From Croceibacterium_A sp039927815 (lineage in GTDB: Bacteria; Pseudomonadota; Alphaproteobacteria; Sphingomonadales; Sphingomonadaceae): DNA of 16,661 nucleotides. Location: assembly GCA_039927815.1 (NCBI GenBank), contig JBDSUJ010000114.1:1-16661 (forward strand), given 5' to 3'. The position numbers and the translations under genes were made by a program. The notes beneath the pieces were generated by a model. That model was not told the origin of the DNA. It saw only the letters and a program-made list of their open reading frames with translations, and made no database searches. Below, one piece after another: positions 7,189 through 15,133 of the stretch. Every line of letters starts with the position of its first letter. The first letter of the stretch is position 1.

Positions 7189-7317
7189 TCCCGTCCCTCG
7201 TTAATGTCGCTTGTCAAAGCACGTTCGGGAGATTCCCGACGCTCCGTGCCCGCCATCGCTAAACTTGGTGAATATTCCGCAAAGTTTGATTTTCTCTGAA
7301 GAACCGCCTTCGTCGCG
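7189..7317 (-). other. Intergenic region upstream of cpaF
   Basis: A 129-nt spacer, more AT-rich than its surroundings, between the GT-C gene and cpaF. It contains TCGGGA-GAT-TCCCGA (7225-7239), a 6-bp inverted repeat that includes a GATTC (GANTC, the CcrM methylation motif). It also contains AAACTT (7261-7266) and AAGTTT (7282-7287), which flank a central GAATATTC palindrome (7270-7277). A TTGACA on the minus strand (7217-7212) would place its -10 on the ribosome site, so it is not accepted as a promoter. No convincing terminator for the upstream operon is seen, so readthrough into cpaF is possible. Confidence 0.4.
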
Positions 7318-9009
7318 TTAATTGTAGACGTCGGCGAACAGGTCGAAGTCGTCCGGACCCGGCCACAAGCGGCCGCGATAATCGCCCTCGGGCAACAGGA
7401 AAGCCTCGTACGGACCCCCGGCAAGCGTCAACGTGGCGAGTCCGCGAGCAAGCTCGACATGCCCCGCACTGGTCAGCCCCCCGACCGTGACGAACCCCGG
7501 GACAGCGGACCCGGTCCGGTCGTAAAGCCGGTACCGGCCGGGCCACGGCACCTTGAAGAGTACCCTCTGGCCACGCACCAGAGGGCTGCCGGCGAGGCGG
7601 ATGTTCGGCGCCGCGGTGACGTAGCTGTGCTCGATCAATGGCGCGACGACGGGGTAAATCTCATCCATCCGGTAAGACCATATAATCACCTTGGGCGCGG
7701 CGCCGGCAAGATTGCGGTAGGCTTGCGACCGCTCTCGCTGAGCCAAGGTGAGCAGCACCGCACGCTTGTCGAGCCACAAGTCGGACGGTTCCGCGCGGTT
7801 GGGTAGCATGGCGATCCCGTCAAAATAAGCCTCGCGCGGCGCCAGCAGGGCTTCGGCACGGGCAACAGTCTGCAACTGGCGGGCATTGTCGATCCGCCAG
7901 AACTGGGCGTTGCGGGCAAAGCTGAGCGCAACGGCCAGAGCCAGCCCGGCGACCGCGATCTTGAGTGCACGCGGGCTGGACGCCAGCCGATCCAGCGGCA
8001 CCAGCGCCCATAGCGCGACAAACGGCAGCGCCATGATGAACACGTACGGCCACGGCTGATTGTGCAGGAACACGAGCACGGTAATGACGAGCGAGAAGAC
8101 CAGCGCGATGCGCCGCTGGCCGGACAGGGCGCGGATCTGCGCCAGGCTCAGGATCATTCCGCTGAAACAGGCTAAATAGAGAATCGCGTTGCGGGTCAGT
8201 GTCTGCAGCACGAAACGGCGCAAGTCAGGGTAGACATCGCCGCCGTGAGTCGCGACCTCGACAGGACCGAACACGATGCCGTGAGCGACCGCAAGCGCGT
8301 CGGCTCCGCCGAACGCCAGGCAATAGGCGCAAATCGCCAGCAACCAGCCCAGCACCAGCCACCCGCCGCGACGCAAGCTGCCCGCGAGGCTGCGCGCCAT
8401 CGCCGCGTCCGCCACCAGGCCGATGCCGAGCGCGACGTTGAAATAGACCGCTTTCTGAGTGCACAGGAATGACAGCCCACTGAGCACGCCGGCGCCTATC
8501 AGCTCGCGCCACGACAACGCGCTCTTGCGAATAACCACGAGCAGCGCGGCGACCGCGAAGAAGACCGCCACCGGTTCCGCGATGGTCCGGAAAATGCGCT
8601 CGATGAAGTTGGAAAAGCATAGCAATATCAGAATTATCGATAGTGCCCGCGGCCGGCTCTCGCCCATCGCCCGCGCGCAGGCATAGACCAGCGCGACGGT
8701 CGCGCAGCCGAGCAGCGCGGTCTGAAACCGGCCGATGCGCAGGATCGACACGGCATCCCAGCCGATCCGGTGGGCAAGATCGAAAAATACGGCGTAACCG
8801 ACGGTCTTGGCTGGCCAGATCGTGTGGAAGAAATCGTGCGCGAGATACTTTGCGTTTCCGAGAAACACGAACTCGTCCATCACAAACCGGGCGTGCCAGG
8901 CGAACGCGAACAGGATCGCCAGCTTGGCGGCTATCGCGGCACCAAACGCGGCCATTTCGAGCTTGGGGACAGGCGCCCGCAGGACCCGCAAGTCGGTCTC
9001 GGTGGGCAT
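7318..9009 (-). CDS. GT-C family membrane glycosyltransferase (PMT/ArnT-like)
   Basis: A 563-residue polytopic protein. It has about ten hydrophobic segments in the first ~400 residues and a soluble C-terminal domain of about 150 residues, probably periplasmic. After the first helix comes HARFVMDEFVFLGNAKYLAHD (residues 39-59). Asp45-Glu46 match the acidic pair in the first periplasmic loop of GT39/ArnT-type enzymes that take a sugar from polyprenyl phosphate. The acceptor is unknown. The start at 9009 is chosen because it lies 1 nt after the GtrA-like stop and gives a short cytoplasmic tail; an extension upstream to 9192 would be Arg/Ser-rich and overlap the GtrA gene. It is the last gene of the five-gene operon. 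It could equally be an uncharacterised membrane protein of that fold, as sequence drift in this class is large. Confidence 0.75.
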   Translation of the reverse strand: MPTETDLRVLRAPVPKLEMAAFGAAIAAKLAILFAFAWHARFVMDEFVFLGNAKYLAHDFFHTIWPAKTVGYAVFFDLAHRIGWDAVSILRIGRFQTALLGCATVALVYACARAMGESRPRALSIILILLCFSNFIERIFRTIAEPVAVFFAVAALLVVIRKSALSWRELIGAGVLSGLSFLCTQKAVYFNVALGIGLVADAAMARSLAGSLRRGGWLVLGWLLAICAYCLAFGGADALAVAHGIVFGPVEVATHGGDVYPDLRRFVLQTLTRNAILYLACFSGMILSLAQIRALSGQRRIALVFSLVITVLVFLHNQPWPYVFIMALPFVALWALVPLDRLASSPRALKIAVAGLALAVALSFARNAQFWRIDNARQLQTVARAEALLAPREAYFDGIAMLPNRAEPSDLWLDKRAVLLTLAQRERSQAYRNLAGAAPKVIIWSYRMDEIYPVVAPLIEHSYVTAAPNIRLAGSPLVRGQRVLFKVPWPGRYRLYDRTGSAVPGFVTVGGLTSAGHVELARGLATLTLAGGPYEAFLLPEGDYRGRLWPGPDDFDLFADVYN

Positions 9010-9010
9010 G

Positions 9011-9412
9011 CTAGACCGGCAGCGGGCGGCGCAGCGTGGCGAACCGGGCGTTGAGGTAATTGTAGGCCAGCATGATGACCGTCGCCACCGGGGCTGCGAT
9101 CCACATCGCCAGACCGGCGAGCGAGATGAGCGCCGCGAGCAAGCCCAGCGCGATTGGAAACGCGAGCGCGATTCCGCCGAGGAAGCGCGCATAGCCGCCC
9201 CAGGTCAGCCGCTGGCGGAAAGTGAGGCGCGAGTGAAGCCCATAGCCTATCGTGCCGCTGACCCACGATGTGGCGGCAAGCAGCGGGACATACGGCGCGT
9301 GCAGCCCGTCGCCGACGATCAGCAGGATGTTGTTCACCAGCACACACACGGCGGCGCTGACGAAATAGCGAACCGGCTGGCGCCGCATCGCCGCACGCCA
9401 TACGGCGGTCAC
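9011..9412 (-). CDS. GtrA family membrane protein
   Basis: A 133-residue protein with four predicted helices, of the GtrA family. Recognisable are the start RQPVRYFVSAAVCVLVNNILL, the SGTIGYGLHSRLTFRQ turn with its Arg-x-x-Phe signature after helix 2, and the final YNYLNARFATLRR, a repeat of the same turn. GtrA proteins are thought to help move polyprenyl-linked sugars across the inner membrane. The start is taken as GTG at 9412 because it overlaps the previous stop as GTGA (translational coupling); an ATG at 9388 would give 125 residues and also fits the family. Neither has a clear Shine-Dalgarno. It is followed after 1 nt by the GT-C gene. Confidence 0.82.
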   Translation of the reverse strand: MTAVWRAAMRRQPVRYFVSAAVCVLVNNILLIVGDGLHAPYVPLLAATSWVSGTIGYGLHSRLTFRQRLTWGGYARFLGGIALAFPIALGLLAALISLAGLAMWIAAPVATVIMLAYNYLNARFATLRRPLPV

Positions 9413-10392
9413 AGCGCGCCGGCCAGTTTGAGGCGTACGCGGGGGCGAACGCGGTCTACGATACGCGATTGCCGGACATAGCGCGACAGTCCGAGCGGCC
9501 CGAGCGCGAGCAGTTCGCGCGCCGCACCGGTAAGGTTCGCCCGCTGTCCGACGGCCGCCGCTGCCAGCGCGCAGTTGACCGAAACCGAGGCCCGCGCGCG
9601 GCGTTCGGTTTCGGCCGCCCTGTTGCCGAGCATCGGCAGGTGCCGCGCCAGGACCTGTTCGTGTTGCGCTCTGAATGCGCCGAGATCGGTACTGCCGGTC
9701 ATCGTCAACGACTGGCCGTGGACGCGGAAGGCGGTTGTGGTTTCGCCGCGAACCACCACCGAGCCGAGCGCCGCCAGTTTCAGGTAGAGGTCCCAGTCGG
9801 CGGTGTACCATAGCGTTTCGTCGAGCCCGCCGCAGGCAAGCCAGGCATCGCGCCGAATCAACGGGCTGGGAATGGCAATGAAGTTCTGGGTTAGCAGGTA
9901 TTCGGCAACCGTCGCGCCCGGCCATTCGCCGGGCGCCGAGGGCAGTCGCCAGGTGCCGAGCGCCTCGCCGCGCGGTCCGATAAAGCGCGAGGGTGCGATC
10001 GACAGTGCTGCATCGGGGTAAGCGACGATCGAACGGCGCAGCGCCGCCAGATGGCCCGGCAGCCACAGATCGTCGTGGTGAAGCGAGGCGACATACGGCG
10101 CGCGTGCATCAGCGACACCGCGATTGGTCTTGTCATGCCACGAGGAGAGGTCCGCGGCGTCATGCCAGCGGATATCGAGGCGGTCGGAAAAGCCATCGGC
10201 GACGCGCCGCGCGGCACCGTCGTCCTGGCACGAATCGTACATCAGGAACTCGACGCCCGCCGGCTGTTCCGCCGCCGCGCTTGCCAGCGTCGCACCCAGG
10301 TAGCGCTCGCCCTTGTGGACCGGCATAATGACCGACAGCCACGGCGCGGCCGGACCAGCGGGACGTTGCGGGGCGTGACGGGTCCGCGGCAT
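9409..10392 (-). CDS. Glycosyltransferase family 2 (soluble GT-A fold)
   Basis: A 327-residue cytosolic glycosyltransferase without membrane helices. The GT-A opening WLSVIMPVHKGERYLGATLAS lies at residues 18-38. The metal-binding acidic motif is in YVASLHHDDLWLPGHLAALR (Asp107-Asp108). The acceptor-side motif YTADWDLYLKLAALG follows, then a basic C-terminal tail. It would add a sugar from a nucleotide donor to a growing glycan; neither donor nor acceptor can be read. The start ATG at 10392 lies 8 nt after the methyltransferase stop, and an upstream extension to 10536 would have no family match. It overlaps the GtrA start as GTGA. Confidence 0.87.
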   Translation of the reverse strand: MPRTRHAPQRPAGPAAPWLSVIMPVHKGERYLGATLASAAAEQPAGVEFLMYDSCQDDGAARRVADGFSDRLDIRWHDAADLSSWHDKTNRGVADARAPYVASLHHDDLWLPGHLAALRRSIVAYPDAALSIAPSRFIGPRGEALGTWRLPSAPGEWPGATVAEYLLTQNFIAIPSPLIRRDAWLACGGLDETLWYTADWDLYLKLAALGSVVVRGETTTAFRVHGQSLTMTGSTDLGAFRAQHEQVLARHLPMLGNRAAETERRARASVSVNCALAAAAVGQRANLTGAARELLALGPLGLSRYVRQSRIVDRVRPRVRLKLAGAL

Positions 10393-10400
10393 CCGCCGAA

Positions 10401-11006
10401 CTACCTGGCGAAGCAGACGCAGTAATTGGGGAAATCGGGCATCATGAAGCGCGCCCGGCGAAATCCCGCAATGGCAATACTGTCCGAAGCCGCCAGCGAT
10501 ACGCCCTTGTCCCAGGTGATGTAGTGATCGCTCCACAAGGACATCTTGGCGCGCAAGTTGCCCGGCTCGACGTCCTTCACCAGCACAGTGTGGCAGTGAG
10601 TGCGCTCGGCCGCTTTGGCGACAGCGGCAAGAAACCCCGCGCGGACTTCTAGCGGCACGTGGTGGACGACATCGATCACGGTGATCACGTCGAACGAGCC
10701 GGTAACGGTGGCGATGTCGGTGCCGGGGAGGATTGTCACCCGGTCGCGGTGGGCAGGCCGGATGAAGCTGCCGATGGCGGGCGCGATGTCGGTCATCGTG
10801 ACATGGATGTCAGGCCGCTTGCCAAGCAGGAGATCGACCGCGTAACCGTCGCCGCCCCCGACATCGAGCACATTCGCGCCGTGCGGGATATGCTCGACCA
10901 GGCAATCGACGACGCGCTCCATGTCCACGAAAATTCGGCGATACAGCAGGCCGGCGATCTCGAACTTCGATCCCAGCAGCGTGCGGACGAACTTACCGGG
11001 CGTCAT
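10401..11006 (-). CDS. Class I SAM-dependent methyltransferase
   Basis: A 201-residue protein with SAM motif I NVLDVGGGDGYAVDLLL (residues 45-61), the acidic ribose contact in VTMTDIAP (Asp73), and the post-motif FDVITVIDVVHHVP, typical of small-molecule or sugar-lipid methyltransferases. The C-terminal part (SLWSDHYITWDKGV, PDFPNYCVCFAR) is distinctive but not assigned to a substrate. GGAGG lies 6 nt before the ATG at 11006, which fixes the start; this site sits inside the end of the upstream gene, with a 14-nt overlap. By position it may methylate a glycan terminal residue or a lipid-linked intermediate. Confidence 0.85.
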   Translation of the reverse strand: MTPGKFVRTLLGSKFEIAGLLYRRIFVDMERVVDCLVEHIPHGANVLDVGGGDGYAVDLLLGKRPDIHVTMTDIAPAIGSFIRPAHRDRVTILPGTDIATVTGSFDVITVIDVVHHVPLEVRAGFLAAVAKAAERTHCHTVLVKDVEPGNLRAKMSLWSDHYITWDKGVSLAASDSIAIAGFRRARFMMPDFPNYCVCFAR

Positions 11007-12267
11007 CGCCAACCTCCATCGCAAGCGCCGGGAGCGGGCTTTTCAACTGGCCGGGCGCGGGCAGGCTGTCGAGCAGCAGCTTGAGCACGAAGCCGGCCAG
11101 GATCATCGTCACGCCGGCCACGCACAGGGTGGTGATGGCGAATGTCAGGTGGATCGAAAATTCCATCGGCCCGCCGACGAACAGCCATTTCAGAGCCAGC
11201 ACCAGATCCGCCCCGAATCCGGCGGTGGCAATGAGGGCGCCCGAAGCGACGATCCATTCGAGAGGCTGCCCGCGTTGCAGCCACGGCACAACCCGGCCCG
11301 TATGAGCGGGGTGGTAGATCGCGATGGCGACCTTGGCGAGCGCCCCGAGCAGAATCGCCGACAAGCCGATCAGTGTGCTCATCGACGCCAGCGCGACGAA
11401 GTGGATGCCGAAGTAGTGGCCGCCGATCCTGACCGGTCCGGTCGCCAGTGCGGCGAGGCCTACAATCCCGGCAACGAGCAGGGCGATGCCGGGGGCGAGG
11501 TAGACGGTGTCGGGCGCGTGGGCGATGATCAGCCGCAAGTGGCGCCAGCCGTCACGGAACGAGCGCAGGTGCGGCGCTCGGTCGCGCTTGTCGGGGTAGA
11601 GCTTGATCGGCACCTCACGCATTGTCAGGCCCGCGCGGTTGGCGTTGATGACCATTTCCGATGCGAACTCCATCCCCGGTGAGCGCGCACCGATCCTGGC
11701 GAACGCCTCCTTGGTGAACCCGCGCATGCCGCAGTGGAAATCGCCGATCGGGGCACGGTGCAGCCACCGGGCGATGGCGGACAGAACCGGATTGCCGAGA
11801 TAACGATGCAACGGGGGCATGGCGCCAGGTTCGATCCCGCCCGCGAACCGATTACCCATCACCAGGTCAGCGCCCGCTTCGAGCTCGTCGATGAAGCAGT
11901 CGAGCTGGGTCCAGTCGTAGGAATCGTCGGCGTCGGCCATGATCAGGTATTTGCCGCGGGCAGCGCCGGCCGCGGCGGTGATTGCCGCGCCATAGCCGCG
12001 GATCGGCTGGTGGACGACACGCGCGCCGAGCGACCGGGCGATTTCGACCGAGCGGTCGGTCGAGCCGTTGTCGCCGATCACCACCTCGCCGCGGATGCCG
12101 CGGTTGGCAAACGCGCTCTGCGCCTTGCGGATGCAGATCGGCAGCGTCAGTTCTTCATTGAGGCACGGGATGATCGCGGACACCAGCGGCGGCTCGACAT
12201 CGTCGTAGCGGCGCAACGGCGTCGCCAGGTCCGGTTGAAACGCCGCGAAACTGTCGATCTTGCCCAT
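10993..12267 (-). CDS. Polyprenyl-phosphate glycosyltransferase (dolichol-P-glucose synthase-like) with membrane tail
   Basis: A 424-residue family 2 glycosyltransferase with four C-terminal helices (about residues 254-280, 285-318, 338-366, 371-401). The catalytic part has LVSAIIPCLNEELTLP (28-43), VVIGDNGSTDRS (62-73), GKYLIMADADDSYDW (105-119, the DxD-like metal site), GDFHCGMRGFTKEAF (175-189) and HLRSFRDGWRHLRL (233-246), all typical of enzymes that move a sugar from UDP- or GDP-sugar to polyprenyl phosphate. GGAGGGG five nt upstream of ATG 12267 supports the start; a longer reading to 12339 crosses the regulatory repeats. It is the first gene of the operon and overlaps the methyltransferase start by 14 nt. 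Donor sugar unknown. Confidence 0.88.
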   Translation of the reverse strand: MGKIDSFAAFQPDLATPLRRYDDVEPPLVSAIIPCLNEELTLPICIRKAQSAFANRGIRGEVVIGDNGSTDRSVEIARSLGARVVHQPIRGYGAAITAAAGAARGKYLIMADADDSYDWTQLDCFIDELEAGADLVMGNRFAGGIEPGAMPPLHRYLGNPVLSAIARWLHRAPIGDFHCGMRGFTKEAFARIGARSPGMEFASEMVINANRAGLTMREVPIKLYPDKRDRAPHLRSFRDGWRHLRLIIAHAPDTVYLAPGIALLVAGIVGLAALATGPVRIGGHYFGIHFVALASMSTLIGLSAILLGALAKVAIAIYHPAHTGRVVPWLQRGQPLEWIVASGALIATAGFGADLVLALKWLFVGGPMEFSIHLTFAITTLCVAGVTMILAGFVLKLLLDSLPAPGQLKSPLPALAMEVGDDAR

Positions 12268-12326
12268 TGTGGCCCCTCCGACCCCCGGCGTGTGCGGGTG
12301 CCTGACGTTGCGAGGAGCTAACGAAG

Positions 12327-12347
12327 AATGGTTAGCCAATGGTTAGC
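12327..12347 (-). promoter_or_regulatory. Near-consensus CtrA-type box (CTAA-N7-CTAA)
   Basis: The plus strand carries AATGGTTAGC twice (12327-12336 and 12338-12347), 11 bp apart. On the minus strand this reads CTAACCAT-TGG-CTAACCAT, i.e. two halves that each differ from the CtrA half-site TTAACCAT in one base, at the exact TTAA-N7-TTAA spacing. A third, inverted copy GCTAAC is at 12317-12322. The box lies about 60 bp before the glycan operon start and 49 bp before the DMT gene, in a 128-nt divergent intergenic region. CtrA binding is inferred from pattern only; another regulator with 11-bp-spaced half-sites is possible. Confidence 0.5.
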
Positions 12348-12395
12348 GCGGCGGCAGGGCTTGGCTCGCGGCCCCGGTTGCGACAAGGACGGACG

Positions 12396-13307
12396 ATGAG
12401 TTCAGCCCCGACCCATTCCGACCGCGCCGGGCTGCTGTTCGCACTGGGCGGTTTCTGCACGCTGTCGATCGGCGACGCGATCATCAAGGGCATGGCCGGA
12501 CAATGGCCCGCGCCGGCGATGGCCATGACGCGCTATCTGGTCGGCACGATCGTGCTGGCGGTGTGGCTGGCGCGTTCGGAAGGGATCGCGGCGCTGCGCC
12601 TGCCGCGCGACAAGCTGCAGTGGGTGCGCGGCGTCGCCATCAGCTGTTCGGCGGTGGGCATGTTCCTGGCGGTGTGGATCATGCCGCTGGCCGAAGCGAC
12701 CACGATCGCGTTCACCCAGCCGATGATCACCGCGGTGCTGGCCACCTTCCTGCTCGGTGAGCGGTCCCGCCCGTCGACCTGGATCGCCACGCTGGTCGCG
12801 TTCGCGGGAGTGTTCCTGGTGCTGCGGCCCAATTTCGCGACCGCTGGGTGGGGCGTGCTGTTTCCGCTCGTTGGGGCGACCGGCATGGCGGTGACGATCA
12901 TCGGCAACCGCACCGTCACCGGGCGCGCCAGCACGCTCGCGCTGCAATACTACATGTCGGTCACCGCGCTGATGTTCCTGGTGGTGGCGACGCTCGCCGC
13001 GCACCTGCTGGGCCCTGACAACTTTCGCCTGCATGTCCCGCACTGGAGCGTGGTGGCCCGGTGCGCCTTCATCGGCCTGACCGCGACGCTGGCGCAGTGG
13101 CTGATCTTCATGGGCACGGTGAAAGCGGGGGCAGGGACGGTCGCACCGATGACGTACGGTCAGTTGCTGATGGCGACCGTGCTCGGATACCTGTTCTTCA
13201 CCGACCGGCCCGACGCGACGGCGTTTCTGGGCGCGGCGGTGATCATCGGGGCCGGCCTGTTCCTGTGGTGGCGCGGCCGGGCGCCCGACCCGGCCAAGGC
13301 GGATTAA
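12396..13307 (+). CDS. DMT superfamily (EamA) transporter
   Basis: A 303-residue inner-membrane protein with about ten helices in two EamA repeats. Conserved pieces are MPLAEATTIAFTQPMITAVLATFLLGE (end of repeat one) and GTVKAGAGTVAPMTYGQLLMATVLGYLFF (repeat two). AAGGA is 6 nt before the ATG at 12396; the upstream in-frame start at 12339 falls in the regulatory repeat and is rejected. It is only distantly similar to the other DMT protein at 4468-5385. It is divergent from the glycan operon and followed after 78 nt by the aconitase X genes, so it may share a transcript with them and carry a related metabolite. Substrate unknown. Confidence 0.88.
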   Translation: MSSAPTHSDRAGLLFALGGFCTLSIGDAIIKGMAGQWPAPAMAMTRYLVGTIVLAVWLARSEGIAALRLPRDKLQWVRGVAISCSAVGMFLAVWIMPLAEATTIAFTQPMITAVLATFLLGERSRPSTWIATLVAFAGVFLVLRPNFATAGWGVLFPLVGATGMAVTIIGNRTVTGRASTLALQYYMSVTALMFLVVATLAAHLLGPDNFRLHVPHWSVVARCAFIGLTATLAQWLIFMGTVKAGAGTVAPMTYGQLLMATVLGYLFFTDRPDATAFLGAAVIIGAGLFLWWRGRAPDPAKAD

Positions 13308-13385
13308 TGAGCGATCGCAGTCCGATGCGCACTAAGCGCTAACCCCGCAAATCCGCGCGTGCTACCATCGCCGCCGGAGAGCATG

Positions 13386-14675
13386 ATGGTAACACTGAGC
13401 GACGATGAAAAGGCCATGCGCGACGGGGCGCAGGGCCCCGCGGTAGCCAAGGCCGTGGACTTGCTGATCCGCTACGCCGACGCGCTCGGCGCCGAGGACT
13501 TCGTCTATACCAACAATGTGGCCGGGGTGCCCGGGTCTTCGCCCAAATGGGTCAAGGACTACTATGCGGCTGACGGCGGCGATTACCGCGCGGTGTTCAG
13601 CCGATTCGATCTCGATTCCGACGAAGTCGTCGACGTGCCGGTGATGAATGCGTTCTCGTGCCACCTTCAGGGCGGCATGGACCCGGAGTTGTGGCGCGAA
13701 CAGGGCATGAGCGAGGAAGCGTTCGCCAACTTCTCCGCCGACGAAGCCGATGTCGCGGGCCACGGCATCCAGGTGCTCAAGACCTGCACGCCGTACCTCG
13801 CCGGCAATATGCCGGTGATGGGCGAGCATTGCGCGTGGATGGAATCGAGCGCGGTGATCCTGTGCAATTCGGTGGTCGGCGGGCGGACCAATTGCGAGGG
13901 GCGCGAATCGACCAGCGCGGCCATGCTCGCCAAGCGGGTGCCCAACTGGGGCTTCCACCGCGATGAATTCCGTCTCGGCCAGCATTCGATCGAGGTGGCG
14001 GTACCGGTCGATTCGATCTTCGAATGGGGCATGCTGGGGTACTATACCGGCGGCGCGGTCGAAGACGCGATCCCGGTGCTGGACGGACACATCCGCGATG
14101 CCTCGCTGATCCGCCACAAGCATTTCGGCGCCGCTGCGGCCTCGTCGGGCGGGGTCGAGATGTATCACATGGTCGGGATCACGCCCGAAGCGCGCACCGC
14201 CGAGATCGCGTTCGGCGGCGCGCCCAAGGGCGAGCGGTTCACGTACGGTGCGGCCGAGCGCGCGGGCATCTACGAACGACTCAATTCGATCGGCAGCGAA
14301 CGCCACGTCGATTACGTCATGCTGGGGTGCCCCCACGCCTCGATCGAACAAATCGCCGAAGTCGCGCGGATGCTCGAAGGGCGCACAATTCACCCCGACA
14401 GCGCGCTGTGGATGTTCACCAGCCGCGCGGTCCGCTCGACCGCGCGGGCCAGCGGGCACGAGGCGGCTCTTCAGCGCGCCGGCGCCAAGCTGATGAGCGA
14501 TACCTGCAGTGCGATCAGCCAGGCGATCCCACCCGGCACTCGCGTGGCCGCGTTCGACAGCGCCAAGCAGGTGCATTATCTGCCCGCGATGATGGGCATC
14601 GAAGGGTGGTTCGGGACGACGCAGGAATGCATCGACGCCGCGTGCACCGGGCAATGGAACGGAAGGCTAAACTGA
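13386..14675 (+). CDS. Aconitase X catalytic (large) subunit, DUF521 family
   Basis: A 429-residue protein of the AcnX family (DUF521), the large part of a two-subunit Fe-S dehydratase. Typical motifs are NNVAGVPGSSPKW (43-55), VMNAFSCHLQGGMDP (86-100), VLKTCTPYLAGNMPVMGEHCAWMESSAV (130-157), NSVVGGRTNCEGRES (161-175), VDYVMLGCPHASIEQI (308-323) and LMSDTCSAI (369-377). Cys134, Cys315 and Cys374 are the likely cluster ligands, by position in conserved motifs. Known AcnX activities are cis-3-hydroxy-L-proline dehydratase in bacteria and mevalonate-5-phosphate dehydratase in archaea. No proline-pathway gene is nearby, so the substrate is open. Of two adjacent ATGs (13383, 13386) the second has better spacing to GGAGA (13376-13380). 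The stop overlaps the small subunit start as TGATG. Confidence 0.9.
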   Translation: MVTLSDDEKAMRDGAQGPAVAKAVDLLIRYADALGAEDFVYTNNVAGVPGSSPKWVKDYYAADGGDYRAVFSRFDLDSDEVVDVPVMNAFSCHLQGGMDPELWREQGMSEEAFANFSADEADVAGHGIQVLKTCTPYLAGNMPVMGEHCAWMESSAVILCNSVVGGRTNCEGRESTSAAMLAKRVPNWGFHRDEFRLGQHSIEVAVPVDSIFEWGMLGYYTGGAVEDAIPVLDGHIRDASLIRHKHFGAAAASSGGVEMYHMVGITPEARTAEIAFGGAPKGERFTYGAAERAGIYERLNSIGSERHVDYVMLGCPHASIEQIAEVARMLEGRTIHPDSALWMFTSRAVRSTARASGHEAALQRAGAKLMSDTCSAISQAIPPGTRVAAFDSAKQVHYLPAMMGIEGWFGTTQECIDAACTGQWNGRLN

Positions 14676-15133
14676 TGGCAACCATGGCGCAGGATCGGAC
14701 CCTGAACCGCCCGGACGTAGTGATCCGCGGGCGCATGGTAGTGCCGGGCGTGGTCGAGGGCGAAGCGCTAGTTACGCAGCAGACGATTTCGGGTTGGGGC
14801 GGGGTCAACCCAATGACCGGCACCGTGATCGAGAACCATCACGAATTGAAGGGCGTGTCGTTTGCGGGCAAGATCCTGGTGTTTCCCGGGGCCAAGGGTT
14901 CGTCGGGGTGGTCGGGGGTGTTCCACACCACCCGGCTGACCAATTCTGCCCCGCTCGGGATGCTGTTCAACATGATGTCGACCAAGGCTGCGCTCGGCAG
15001 CGTGGTGCTGCGCGTGCCGACCATGACCGATTTCGACGCCGATCCGCTTGGCGCCATTGCCACCGGCGACTGGGTGCGGATCGATGCCGATGCCGGCGAA
15101 GTCAGCGTGTGGAAGGCGGACGCCGCTTCCTGA
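14675..15133 (+). CDS. Aconitase X swivel (small) subunit, DUF126 family
   Basis: A 152-residue protein matching the DUF126 swivelling domain, the small partner of AcnX. It has GRMVVPGVVEGEALVTQQTISGWGGVNP (residues 18-45), FAGKILVFPGAKGSSGWSGVF with the KGSS turn that closes the active site in the family (Ser after Lys-Gly), and TNSAPLGMLFN. The start ATG overlaps the large-subunit stop (TGATG), and GGAAGG lies 8 nt before it. This coupling suggests a 1:1 complex. The last 32 nt overlap, tail to tail, the end of the exonuclease III gene on the other strand. Some organisms fuse these two subunits; here they are separate. Confidence 0.9.
   Translation: MATMAQDRTLNRPDVVIRGRMVVPGVVEGEALVTQQTISGWGGVNPMTGTVIENHHELKGVSFAGKILVFPGAKGSSGWSGVFHTTRLTNSAPLGMLFNMMSTKAALGSVVLRVPTMTDFDADPLGAIATGDWVRIDADAGEVSVWKADAAS

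Noticed and set aside
7212..7217. TTGACA upstream of cpaF as a -35 element
   Set aside because: A 17-nt spacing would put the -10 on the ribosome site; no TATAAT-like partner is present.
6208..7299. 363-codon open frame on the plus strand over cpaF
   Set aside because: Antisense to an intact cpaF with all ATPase motifs; no ribosome site or domain.
13308..13343. Short ATG frame right after the DMT stop
   Set aside because: Only 11 codons with no ribosome site; most likely chance.
13362..14654. Long open frame on the minus strand opposite the AcnX large subunit
   Set aside because: Shadow of a well-matched gene; no recognisable motif and His/Arg-rich translation.
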